Part shown: piece after piece, positions 16,828-24,825 of the stretch
How the letters are laid out: each line of letters opens with the position of its first letter
Numbering within the stretch: the stretch's first letter is position 1
Translations under genes and position numbers: made by a program
Source: an uncultured Clostridia bacterium
Lineage (GTDB): Bacteria; Bacillota; Clostridia; Oscillospirales; Acutalibacteraceae
DNA length: 64,000 bases
NCBI GenBank assembly: GCA_937884975.1
Contig: CAKZZS010000050.1
Coordinates: forward strand, 1-64,000
Direction: 5' to 3'
Notes under the pieces: generated by a model
Seen by the model: the letters and a program-made list of their open reading frames with translations, nothing else
Database searches by the model: none
What the model was told of the DNA's origin: nothing

Positions 16828-17676
16828 ATGAGCGAAACAGCAAATGTAAATAAGCATAAAAGAACTCATAAATGGGCGTTCCCCGTCGGACTTATAATTG
16901 TTCTTCTGGCGGTTGTCGGTCTTGTGTTCCTTGTAGTCTCCGGGGCAAAAGGGATAAGCAAGGCGTTTGACAACAGCGAAAAAATTGAAGAATACAATAA
17001 GCTTTTGCGTCCGGTTGTTATGAACGACCCGAAAACCTTTGACGACGTGACGGTGGCTGACAAGACCCAGCTTGCGGATATTGCGATATGGTCAATTCTT
17101 ACGGATGAACTGACGCCGCAGAAGTACGAATATACGGATGACGGAATGGTAATTCCGGCTGAAGATGTTGAAAATAAATTCCACGAGCTGTTCGGCTCCC
17201 AGACGGAAATTTCCCACGCAACAATTGAGGGTTACGGCTACACCTTTACCTTCGACTCCCAGGCTAACACCTACACAATTCCCCTTACGGGCATTGTTCC
17301 CATTTACACGCCGAGAATTGTTGATATAAGCAAAAAGGGCTCCGCAACCGTGCTTACGGTCGGACTTCTTGCAGGTAACGAATGGGCGCAGAAGGCGGAC
17401 GGCGATATGGTCGCGCCTGAGCCTGACAAATATGTAAGAGTTACGCTTCGTACCGACAAGGACGGCTCAACATATATCAGCGCCATTCAGGGAACGGACA
17501 CTCCAGAAATCGCGACAACTGCCGAAGCGCTGACAGTAAGCGAGGACGCAACAGTGCTTATTTCAACCACTGCCGCTCCCGAAACGACAAGCGAAACAAC
17601 TGCGGACAGCGAAAGCACAACCGATGAAACGGCGGACAGCGCTGAAGAAAGCACCTCGGCTTCGGAGGAGAACTGA
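16828..17676 (+). CDS. Membrane-anchored protein with Ser/Thr-rich tail, unknown
   Basis: A 282-residue protein with a basic N-terminus, one transmembrane segment (about residues 17-39) and an extracytoplasmic domain of about 190 residues. A low-complexity tail rich in Thr, Ser, Glu and Ala follows from about residue 225. I recognise no catalytic motif and no named family with confidence. It starts 9 bp after proA and its stop overlaps the next start codon (TGATG), so it belongs to the same transcript. The tail looks like a flexible surface linker or stalk. Confidence 0.7.
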   Translation: MSETANVNKHKRTHKWAFPVGLIIVLLAVVGLVFLVVSGAKGISKAFDNSEKIEEYNKLLRPVVMNDPKTFDDVTVADKTQLADIAIWSILTDELTPQKYEYTDDGMVIPAEDVENKFHELFGSQTEISHATIEGYGYTFTFDSQANTYTIPLTGIVPIYTPRIVDISKKGSATVLTVGLLAGNEWAQKADGDMVAPEPDKYVRVTLRTDKDGSTYISAIQGTDTPEIATTAEALTVSEDATVLISTTAAPETTSETTADSESTTDETADSAEESTSASEEN

Positions 17677-18929
17677 TGAAACGCAAAAACATTCTTACAA
17701 TTGTACTTGTAATTCTTGCCGCAGCTTCGGTTGCATTTTCGTTCTATATGAGACAAAAGCTCATTGAGCAGCAGGAAAATCCTCAGGCGTCAATAGGCGA
17801 CGTTTCAACAAGAGAGTCAAATGAGCAGGACGTTGTTACCGAGCTTCGCCACGAAAAGCCGCTGATAAAGGCAAATCTTGACGGATATTTGTATTCGTTT
17901 GACGACAGCTCAAAGGTGACCTTTTATAAATTTGAAAAAAATCAGCTTTTAAAGGTTACCGACGGCGTTGAGACGGTTGATATAAGCGTTTCAATGAGCG
18001 ACGACGAAATAAACACAAAGCTCTACTATATTCAAACCGAGGACAACCTTTGCGGCTACGGTGTTTTCTCGGGGGCGAACGACTCGTCCGTCAAGGTTTA
18101 TTCATTTATTCTTTTTAACCTTGTAAAGCTCGACAACGGCGACACGGTGCTTCTCGTAAACAGCGACCCGTCCACGGCTTATAATAATTACAGAGTCTGG
18201 GACGATATGTTTGAAATCGACCTTGAAACGGGCGAAACGGAAAGGTATTTTTCAAACCGCAACCGCGGCGTTGACATTACGGGCGCTAACAGACGCGATT
18301 TCTTTGTCACAACCGAGGACAGCGTTAAGGGCTTCGGCGACGATATTTATTTCTTCTCCTCACGCGATTACCAGACGGACGAAAGCGGAAAGGCGCCCTT
18401 TGATTTATACGTCAAAAACGGCTCGGACGAAGAAAAGCTCGTCAGCGACACTATAGGCAATTTCGTCGCTGTGAACAGCGATGACGAGGGACTTATTTAC
18501 ATTAAAAGGACCTCAACCGGATTTTCTGTTTTCCACGATTTCAAGGAGGAAAACGGCGGCCAGAATATTCTTACGCTTTCGGGCGACTATTCAACCGCAT
18601 ACGCAAGAAGCGGTAACTATCTTCTCGATAAGGAGAACGGTATTGTTTATTCACTGCTTGACGGAAGCAAGCGCGTGCTTAAGGATTATTCAATAAGCGC
18701 CATGACATTTTCGGTAAGTCCCGACGGCAACACGGTACTGCTTACGGGTACGGTTACCAACGCTCTTGAATACGGCGTTTACACCTATAATTTCAAAACC
18801 GAAAAGGCTTCGCTTTATATTAAAGAAGAGTTTGCGACGCTGTTTAATCCGATGTTCATTTCCGACTCTTTATTCGCTTACACTTATTCGGACGGCGGAA
18901 TGTTCAAAACCGTTATTACAAAGGTATGA
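17676..18929 (+). CDS. Membrane-anchored beta-rich protein, unknown
   Basis: A 417-residue protein with one N-terminal transmembrane anchor (about residues 5-24). The large extracytoplasmic domain is dominated by short beta-strand segments recurring about every 40-50 residues (LDGYLYSFDD, TKLYYIQTED, DDIYFFSSRDY, NYLLDKENGIVYSL, VSPDGNTVLLTG). This suggests a beta-propeller-like fold, an inference from pattern only. No enzyme motif is visible. It shares its start with the stop of the preceding gene and overlaps the GH30 gene by four bases, so these three exported proteins are translationally coupled. Confidence 0.65.
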   Translation: MKRKNILTIVLVILAAASVAFSFYMRQKLIEQQENPQASIGDVSTRESNEQDVVTELRHEKPLIKANLDGYLYSFDDSSKVTFYKFEKNQLLKVTDGVETVDISVSMSDDEINTKLYYIQTEDNLCGYGVFSGANDSSVKVYSFILFNLVKLDNGDTVLLVNSDPSTAYNNYRVWDDMFEIDLETGETERYFSNRNRGVDITGANRRDFFVTTEDSVKGFGDDIYFFSSRDYQTDESGKAPFDLYVKNGSDEEKLVSDTIGNFVAVNSDDEGLIYIKRTSTGFSVFHDFKEENGGQNILTLSGDYSTAYARSGNYLLDKENGIVYSLLDGSKRVLKDYSISAMTFSVSPDGNTVLLTGTVTNALEYGVYTYNFKTEKASLYIKEEFATLFNPMFISDSLFAYTYSDGGMFKTVITKV

Positions 18930-20440
18930 AAAAGAAATTATTATTGATTTGTATTCCCCTTTTGGCAGTTATAATTTGCGTAGCCCTGTTTTTCGGGTTG
19001 AGGGAAAAGGATATGAAAATTACTGTAAAAACTGAAAATGAGCTTCAGCCCGTTTACGGCTGGGGCACCTCGTCGTGCTGGTGGAGCCAGAACGTCAGTA
19101 ACGAAAAGACAAGGGAAGATATTGCGAAATATCTTTACTCCAAAGAAGGACTCGGTCTTAACATCTACCGCTACAATGTCGGCGCAGGCTATGACGAAGA
19201 AAATAATCGCGTTGATAATCCGTGGAGACTGACGGAAAGCTTTCTTGTTAAAAATGAAGAAACGGGAAAATGGGAATACGATTTCACGCGCGACAAAAAC
19301 GCAGTTGAAATGCTGAAAAAATGCCTGTCCTACGGTTGTATCGATACGGTTATTCTCTTTGCAAATTCGCCGCATTACTCCTTTACCGTTTCGGGTCAGT
19401 CCTCGGGCGGTATGACGGCGTATAAGTCAAACCTCAAAAAGGAATGCTACGAGGATTATGTTGACTATCTTTTGACAATAACCGAGCATTTCATTGACGA
19501 AGGCATTCCGGTAACTCATATTTCCCCGATAAATGAGCCGCAGTGGTCCTGGGGCGGCGAAAGCGTACGTCAGGAGGGCTGTCATTACGAGGTTGACGAG
19601 GTTATTACGCTTATGCGTATGTTCGCAAAGGAGATTAAAAAGCGTAATCTTCCAGTCAAGCTCTACGGTCCCGAAAGCGGCGATATAAGCTGGCAGACAA
19701 ACGGCTGGTTTGAAAGAATGAAGGCTGACAAGGATATTTCTTCCGTTCTCGGCGCGCTGTGCTATCACAGCTATTGGTCAGACAATTACGCAGTACAGAA
19801 AGAGGATTTCGGTAATTTCATAAACAGCAATTTTTCCGATACAAGGGTCGATATGAGCGAGTGGTGCGAGCTGCCGTGCGAACACGGTACGCAAACAATT
19901 GAAAGCGCGCTGATTATGGCAAGGGTTATCGGCTCGGATATGGCGCTTTCTCACGTTAATTCCTGGACAAATTGGGTTGCGGTAAACCAGATAGGAATAA
20001 ACAGTGAGGACGGACTTGACCACGCCGACGGACTTTTCTCTGCGACGAATGATTTTTCCGAGTACTCAATTGCGAAACGCTATTACGCCCTGGCTCATTA
20101 TTCAAAATTCATTCCTACGGGTTCGGTAATGGTTGAAAGCGAAAATACGGTTTCAACTCTTAATATCACCGAGGACGAAAATCTTGCCGAATGGGATATA
20201 AAACGCAAGGTCGGCTCATACGAGCTTACGCAGTCGGCATACAAAACGCCTGACGGAAAAACCGTTCTTGTGCTTGTAAACGAGGGCGAGGATAAAGACG
20301 TTAAGCTTGACGTAACGGGAAAAGGAATGACGGTTTACACAACGGACGAGACAAGAAATCTTGAACAGACATACACGGGCGAAAAGCAAAAACAAATCAC
20401 TCTCACAAAAAACAGTATCGTGACAGTTGTGTTTGAATGA
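18926..20440 (+). CDS. GH30-family glycoside hydrolase, membrane-anchored
   Basis: A 504-residue exported enzyme with an N-terminal signal anchor (about residues 4-24), a clan GH-A TIM barrel and a C-terminal beta domain. GH30 features are the N-terminal GWGTSSCWW segment, the general acid/base Glu204 in INEPQW and the nucleophile Glu312 in MSEW. Members cleave beta-1,6-galactans, beta-1,6-glucans, glucosylceramides or xylans; the spacing best resembles the beta-1,6-galactanase-like group, but substrate is unproven. It overlaps the preceding gene by ATGA. Its stop codon overlaps the start of the RAYT transposase remnant, yet the beta domain ends normally, so truncation is unlikely. Confidence 0.85.
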   Translation: MKKKLLLICIPLLAVIICVALFFGLREKDMKITVKTENELQPVYGWGTSSCWWSQNVSNEKTREDIAKYLYSKEGLGLNIYRYNVGAGYDEENNRVDNPWRLTESFLVKNEETGKWEYDFTRDKNAVEMLKKCLSYGCIDTVILFANSPHYSFTVSGQSSGGMTAYKSNLKKECYEDYVDYLLTITEHFIDEGIPVTHISPINEPQWSWGGESVRQEGCHYEVDEVITLMRMFAKEIKKRNLPVKLYGPESGDISWQTNGWFERMKADKDISSVLGALCYHSYWSDNYAVQKEDFGNFINSNFSDTRVDMSEWCELPCEHGTQTIESALIMARVIGSDMALSHVNSWTNWVAVNQIGINSEDGLDHADGLFSATNDFSEYSIAKRYYALAHYSKFIPTGSVMVESENTVSTLNITEDENLAEWDIKRKVGSYELTQSAYKTPDGKTVLVLVNEGEDKDVKLDVTGKGMTVYTTDETRNLEQTYTGEKQKQITLTKNSIVTVVFE

Positions 20441-20556
20441 TAAGCATACCAAAAGAAAGAAAACCAAACAGGTTAAAAAAATATGATTATTCCCAAAACG
20501 GTGCATATTTCATAACAATTTGTACAAAGGATATGAAATGCATATTATCGCAAATC

Positions 20557-20579
20557 GTAGGGGACGGGTTTCCCGTCCC
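20557..20579 (+). repeat. REP-like hairpin inside the RAYT gene, copy 1
   Basis: A 23-nt segment beginning GTAGGGGACGGG whose core GGGACGGG/CCCGTCCC forms an 8-bp hairpin. It is the exact reverse complement of the segment at 20714-20736. In frame it encodes part of VGDGFPVP. Confidence 0.75.
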
Positions 20580-20713
20580 GCAGCTAAAACGGTATGGAAT
20601 AATTGCAGATGAATATATCCGTCGGATACCCGAAAAAATACAAGAATGTTACTTTAGAAAAATATATAATAATGCCTAATCATATTCACCTCATCATATT
20701 GATTGACTCTTTT

Positions 20714-20736
20714 GGGACGGGAAACCCGTCCCCTAC
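20714..20736 (+). repeat. REP-like hairpin inside the RAYT gene, copy 2
   Basis: The exact inverted copy of 20557-20579, ending in CCCCTAC. It encodes FGTGNPSPT. The pair frames 135 bp of the transposase coding region and could fold as one long stem. Confidence 0.75.
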
Positions 20737-20951
20737 GGTGTCTTCGATAATTGCTTGGTTGAAATATAACATCACACGAGATATAAACTATACTTCCCAC
20801 TCACCAGGAAATAAAGTATTTCAGCGTTCATTTTATGATCATGTGATACGTGATTATGACGATTTTTTGATAAAGTGGCAGTACATTGACAATAACCCAA
20901 AAAAGTGGCTTTTGGGAAAAGATGAATATTATTATAATTCTTTTTAAAGTA

Positions 20952-20983
20952 AAATCTCCTTGAGAGTTTTCTCAAGGAGATTT
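20952..20983. terminator. Intrinsic terminator between RAYT and ldh
   Basis: AAATCTCCTTGAG pairs with CTCAAGGAGATTT over 13 bp. It lies between convergent genes and can serve ldh on the minus strand and the GH30/RAYT transcript on the plus strand. Confidence 0.8.
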
Positions 20984-20989
20984 CCATTT

Positions 20990-21940
20990 TTAAATATCAA
21001 GTTCATCAATAATTGCTTTTAGCGTATCGGCGGATTTTTTGAGGTCCTCCTGCTCCTTTTCGCTAAGCTCAATAGGAACGGACGCCTCAACGCCGTATTT
21101 GCCGACTATTGCAGGCATACTCAACGCAATTTTATCAACCCCGTAATTCCCCTTCTGAATACTTGAAACGGGAAGAATCGATTTTTCGTCGCGGACAATT
21201 GCCTCACAGATTCTTTTAACGCTCATTGCAATTCCGTAATAGGTTGCGCCCTTTTTCTCGATTATTTCATAAGCGCTGTTTTTAACCGTGTCCGCAAGGG
21301 CGTGCATAGCCTTATTGTGGTTAAAATGCCCTCTCATTTCACAGAATTTATTAAGCGGTATGCCCGACACATTTGCGCTTGACCATGCGGCAATTTCGCT
21401 GTCGCCGTGCTCGCCGATAATGAATGCGTGAACGCTCCTCGGGTCAACGCCCAGATGCTCGCCTAAAAGATATTTAAGCCTTGCCGAATCAAGAACTGTT
21501 CCCGAGCCGAAAACCCTGTTAGCGTCAAAGCCGCTCAACTTTGCAGCTGTAAAAGTTAGAATATCAACGGGATTTGCAACTATAAGCAAAATGCCGTCCT
21601 TATTATATTTCGTAATCTCGGGGATTACGGATTTAAATATTCCGACGTTCTTTTTTACAAGGTCAAGTCGGGTTTCTCCCGGCTTCTGACCTGCGCCTGC
21701 CGTAACAATAATAATCGCAGCGTCCGAAATATCGGAATAATCCCCTGCGTAAATCTGCATAGGCTTTGCAAATGGCAACCCGTGACTGATGTCAAGCGCT
21801 TCACCCTGCGCCTTGTTCGTGTCTCTGTCAATAAGGACAATTTCGGAAAACAAGCCGCTTTCCATAAGTGCAAACGCCGAAGCCGAACCGACAAAGCCGC
21901 AGCCGACAATTGCAACTTTTCTTGAATTGATTTCTACCAC
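20990..21940 (-). CDS. ldh: L-lactate dehydrogenase
   Basis: A 316-residue cytoplasmic NAD-dependent enzyme reducing pyruvate to L-lactate in fermentation. The Rossmann motif GCGFVGSAS is at residues 13-21, the active-site loop has Gln85 (lactate rather than malate specificity) and Arg91, and the catalytic His178 sits in GEHGDSE. The start is taken as GTG at 21940 because AAAGGAGATG ends six bases before it; the in-frame ATG at 21961 precedes this RBS and has none itself. It lies downstream of the inositol operon but is separated from it by a terminator. Confidence 0.93.
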   Translation of the reverse strand: MVEINSRKVAIVGCGFVGSASAFALMESGLFSEIVLIDRDTNKAQGEALDISHGLPFAKPMQIYAGDYSDISDAAIIIVTAGAGQKPGETRLDLVKKNVGIFKSVIPEITKYNKDGILLIVANPVDILTFTAAKLSGFDANRVFGSGTVLDSARLKYLLGEHLGVDPRSVHAFIIGEHGDSEIAAWSSANVSGIPLNKFCEMRGHFNHNKAMHALADTVKNSAYEIIEKKGATYYGIAMSVKRICEAIVRDEKSILPVSSIQKGNYGVDKIALSMPAIVGKYGVEASVPIELSEKEQEDLKKSADTLKAIIDELDI

Positions 21941-21990
21941 AGTATCATCTCCTTTTTTCATTATTATTCTAACACATTTGTCAAGAAATA

Positions 21991-22020
21991 CAAAAACCTC
22001 TCTTTTTCAAGAGAGGCTTT
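21991..22020 (-). terminator. Intrinsic terminator of the inositol operon
   Basis: On the minus strand CCTCTCTT pairs with AAGAGAGG around a 4-nt loop, followed by TTTTTG. It lies just after iolG and before ldh. Confidence 0.85.
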
Positions 22021-22035
22021 AATGATTTTTTATTG

Positions 22036-23049
22036 TCAGTTAATTTCCGAAAGAAGAACGGGTCTATGCTCTTCAACGCTCTTTTTAGCGGCAAGTCCGA
22101 TTTTAACCGACTGCATTCCTGCGTGAATTCCGACAGGGACTTCGGTGTCATTCTCAACTGCCGAAACAAACTGACGCATTTCCTCCGAGAAGGACTCCAT
22201 ATATCTTTCAAGGAAGAAGAACAGCGGCTTTTCACCCGTTACGCCGGAAGCATCGGAAATAACTGCGGATGAAAGAGTGTCGTTAGAGGTTGCAACCATA
22301 CCCTTTGAGCCGAACAGCTCTGCTCTCTGGTCATAGCCGTAAGCGGCTCTTCTTGAATTGTCAATAACTGCAAGCGCGCCGTTCGCCATCTTCATTGTGA
22401 TAATCGCCGTATCGACGTCGCCCTGCTCACCGATAGCCGGGTCAACAAGAACTGCGGAATTGACGTAAATTTCCTCAACATCACTGTTTGTTAAAAAGCA
22501 CGCCATATCAAAATCATGAATAGTCATATCAAGGAAGATTCCTCCCGATACCTTAATGTATGCAGGATTCGGCGGTTCGGGGTCGCGCGATGTGATTTTA
22601 AGGATGTGAGCCTCGCCTATTTTACCCTCGTCATAAGCCTTGCGAACAGCCGCAAAGTTGTGGTCAAAGCGGCGGTTGAAGCCAACCTGGAACTTAATTG
22701 ACGGATTTTCTTTAAGAGCGTCCGCAACTGCCTGAATTTTAGCAATTGAATGGTCAACGGGCTTCTCACAGAAAACGTGCTTGCCTGCCTTGATAGCTTC
22801 AACCGAAATTGAAGAGTGAGTGTCGGTTGACGAACAGACAAGAACTGCGTCAATTTCAGCGTCATTAAGAATATCCTTGTAATCCTTCGAAATCTTTTCA
22901 ACTCCGAATGACCTGATAAACGCTTCTGTTTCTTCATTCATAAACGGGTCTGCAACTGCCTTGACAACCGCATTTTTAACGTGATACGAAATTGACTCAA
23001 GGTGAACCTTACCGATTCTGCCCGCGCCGATAATACCGATATTTAACAT
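22036..23049 (-). CDS. iolG: Inositol 2-dehydrogenase
   Basis: A 337-residue NAD-dependent oxidoreductase of the Gfo/Idh/MocA family that oxidises myo-inositol to scyllo-inosose, the entry step of inositol catabolism. The N-terminal Rossmann motif is GIIGAGRIGKVH (4-15). The EKP motif with the catalytic Lys is at 95-97, and Asp174/His178 form the active-site pair in DMTIHDFDM. Location at the end of the iol operon supports the assignment over other members of this broad family. It is separated from mmsA by 158 bp containing an inverted-repeat element, so it may also be transcribed separately. Confidence 0.9.
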   Translation of the reverse strand: MLNIGIIGAGRIGKVHLESISYHVKNAVVKAVADPFMNEETEAFIRSFGVEKISKDYKDILNDAEIDAVLVCSSTDTHSSISVEAIKAGKHVFCEKPVDHSIAKIQAVADALKENPSIKFQVGFNRRFDHNFAAVRKAYDEGKIGEAHILKITSRDPEPPNPAYIKVSGGIFLDMTIHDFDMACFLTNSDVEEIYVNSAVLVDPAIGEQGDVDTAIITMKMANGALAVIDNSRRAAYGYDQRAELFGSKGMVATSNDTLSSAVISDASGVTGEKPLFFFLERYMESFSEEMRQFVSAVENDTEVPVGIHAGMQSVKIGLAAKKSVEEHRPVLLSEIN

Positions 23050-23105
23050 AATAAACCTCCGAAAAGTTTTATATCTATTCTAAATGATTGAAAAACTAAC
23101 CTCAA

Positions 23106-23210
23106 TGATTTTTAGAGGATTTTTCGCAAGACAAGGCGGACGAGCGACGGCATATACGTCTATATTCCGAGCGAGTCCAACGCAGTATTGCGGAAAATAA
23201 TCAAAAATCA
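23106..23210. repeat. Imperfect inverted-repeat element (MITE-like)
   Basis: An approximately 105-bp element bounded by TGATTTTT (23106-23113) and AAAAATCA (23203-23210), with inner arms TTTTCGCAA (23121-23129) and TTGCGGAAAA (23188-23197). Further partly complementary blocks flank a short A+T-rich centre. The right end contains the mmsA stop codon. It may be a non-autonomous mobile repeat or a processed RNA hairpin between mmsA and iolG. Confidence 0.55.
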
Positions 23211-24716
23211 GATGGTGCCGTCCCATGTGGAAACGTTAGTTGACGTCTTTTCTTCCTCGTCAAACCAGTGGGTTGTGACTGCCTTTGACTCGGTGTAGAA
23301 ACGGTAAGCGTCCTTGCCCAAGCAATGCAAATCGCCGAAGAACGACTGCTTATGACCCGAGAACGGGAAGAAGCCGACGGGAACGGGAATGCCAACGTTA
23401 ATTCCGACCTGACCGCCGTCGGTGTGACGCGCAAACTCCCTTGCAAAATAGCCGCTCTGGGTGTAAATAACGGAGCCGTTTGCATAGGGATTATCGTTCA
23501 TAATCTTAAGTCCCTCTTCAAAGTTCTTGCAGCGCTTAATGCAAAGAACGGGACCGAATACCTCTTCTCTGCCAATTGACATTTCCTCGGTAACGTGGTC
23601 AAAAATTGTCGGGCCTACAAAGTAGCCGTTTTCGTAACCTTCAACAACGCAGTTTCTGCCGTCAAGAACAAGCTCGGCACCCTCTGCGACTCCCTTGTCA
23701 ATATCCGCAAGAACTTCCTTATAATGCTTTTCGTATGTAATCGGGCCAAGCTTTGAATCCTTTTCCCAGGACGGTCCGACCTTAATAAGTGAGGCCTGCT
23801 TTTTAAGCTCTGCAACAAACTTATCTGCAATAGCCTCCTCAACAACGCAGCACGAGAGAGCCATACAACGCTGACCTGCGCAGCCGTAAGCGGAATTTAT
23901 AACGCCTGCAACGGTTCTTTCAAGCGCGCAGTCGCTCATAACAAGAGCGTGGTTCTTTGCCTGACAAAGAGCCTGACAGCGCTTGCCTGCGGCAGCAGCT
24001 CTCTGATAAATCTTAAGTCCGACGGGAGTTGAACCGACAAAAGTAATTCCCTTAACGTCCGGGTGGTCAAGAATCGTGTTAATCTCATTTCTTGAGCAGG
24101 TTACAACGTTGATAACGCCGTCGGGAACGCCTGCCTCCTTATAAATCTGCGCAAAAAGCATTGCGGTCTTGGGTGTTAGCGAAGCGGCTTTTAATACCAT
24201 TGTATTACCGCACGCGATACATGTCGGAGCCATCCAGCCAAACGGAATCATCGCAGGGAAATTGACGGGAACTATGCCTGCAAATACGCCCAGAGGCTCG
24301 CGGTATTTAACCGTATCATAGCCTTTTGAAGCGTCCATAATGCTTTCGCCCATCATAAGGGAAGGGACCTGAGTAGCAAGCTCCGTGCCCTCCTTTGCCT
24401 TTAAGACGTCGCCCTCCGACTCGCCCCAGACCTTACCGTTTTCTTTAGCAACGGACATTGTCAGCTCATCCATTCTCTCAATAATAAGGTCACGGATTTT
24501 ATACATAATCTGCGCTCTTTTTATTGCAGGAACAGCTCTCCAACCGGGATAAGCTTTCTTTGCCGCCTCAATTGCTTCAAGCACCTCATCATTTGTGCAA
24601 CAGGGAGCCTGACCGGTGATTTCACCGGTTGAGGGATTATGCAGGTCATACCATACGTCTGTTTTTGAATCACGGAATTCTCCGTTTACAAAATACTTTA
24701 ATTTTTCTACAGCCAT
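23208..24716 (-). CDS. iolA: Methylmalonate/malonate-semialdehyde dehydrogenase (CoA-acylating)
   Basis: A 502-residue aldehyde dehydrogenase (also called mmsA) that converts malonate semialdehyde, the end product of inositol degradation, to acetyl-CoA and CO2 with NAD and CoA. The nucleophile is Cys284 in CAGQRCMALS, and the family-typical GQAPCC and NFPAMIPFWM-like segments are present (here NFPAMIPFGW, about 152-161). Length matches the family. It lies within the iol operon. A 109-bp gap with two REP-like hairpins separates it from iolE upstream, and an inverted-repeat element overlaps its stop codon downstream. Confidence 0.92.
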   Translation of the reverse strand: MAVEKLKYFVNGEFRDSKTDVWYDLHNPSTGEITGQAPCCTNDEVLEAIEAAKKAYPGWRAVPAIKRAQIMYKIRDLIIERMDELTMSVAKENGKVWGESEGDVLKAKEGTELATQVPSLMMGESIMDASKGYDTVKYREPLGVFAGIVPVNFPAMIPFGWMAPTCIACGNTMVLKAASLTPKTAMLFAQIYKEAGVPDGVINVVTCSRNEINTILDHPDVKGITFVGSTPVGLKIYQRAAAAGKRCQALCQAKNHALVMSDCALERTVAGVINSAYGCAGQRCMALSCCVVEEAIADKFVAELKKQASLIKVGPSWEKDSKLGPITYEKHYKEVLADIDKGVAEGAELVLDGRNCVVEGYENGYFVGPTIFDHVTEEMSIGREEVFGPVLCIKRCKNFEEGLKIMNDNPYANGSVIYTQSGYFAREFARHTDGGQVGINVGIPVPVGFFPFSGHKQSFFGDLHCLGKDAYRFYTESKAVTTHWFDEEEKTSTNVSTWDGTI

Positions 24717-24748
24717 TGTTCTTCTCCTTTAAGGTTAGTGGATTATAC

Positions 24749-24771
24749 GGGCGGATGGTATCCGCCCCTAC
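24749..24771. repeat. REP-like hairpin between iolE and mmsA, copy A
   Basis: GGGCGGAT and ATCCGCCC form an 8-bp stem with a 3-nt loop, followed by CTAC. Architecture (GC hairpin plus CCCCTAC) matches the hairpins inside the RAYT gene. Confidence 0.7.
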
Positions 24772-24791
24772 AATATGTTTGTAAATTTTGC

Positions 24792-24817
24792 GGGACGTCG
24801 AGGACGCCGTCCCCTAC
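24792..24817. repeat. REP-like hairpin between iolE and mmsA, copy B
   Basis: GGGACG pairs with CGTCCC across a 10-nt loop and is followed by CTAC. It has the same orientation as copy A about 20 bp away and shares the GGGACG…CGTCCCCTAC framework with the RAYT hairpins. Confidence 0.7.
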
Positions 24818-24825
24818 CGCGTTTA

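Larger units (their letters stand above)
20437..20947 (+). pseudogene. REP-associated tyrosine transposase (RAYT), frameshifted
   Basis: The N-terminal part (20437-20679) reads NRLKKYDYSQNGAYFITICT, and the C-terminal part continues in another frame with the HUH motif MPNHIHLI, IAWLKYN and QRSFYDHVIRDYDDF. Together they form a complete Y1-type transposase of about 170 residues. The break is in a six-A run at about 20634; with five A residues the frame would read straight through as IPEKYKNVTL. So it is a one-base insertion, a sequencing error or, less likely, +1 programmed frameshifting. RAYTs are single-copy enzymes that mobilise REP hairpins. No IS ends are visible. It directly abuts the GH30 stop codon. 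Confidence 0.8.

Noticed and set aside
20437..20947. Complete IS200/IS605 insertion sequence
   Set aside because: No tnpB, no element-end hairpins flanking the gene and it abuts the GH30 stop codon; the sequence fits a stand-alone RAYT.
21941..21961. ATG start of ldh at 21961
   Set aside because: The strong RBS AAAGGAG lies after this ATG and is correctly placed for GTG at 21940; the extra seven residues are not part of the LDH fold.
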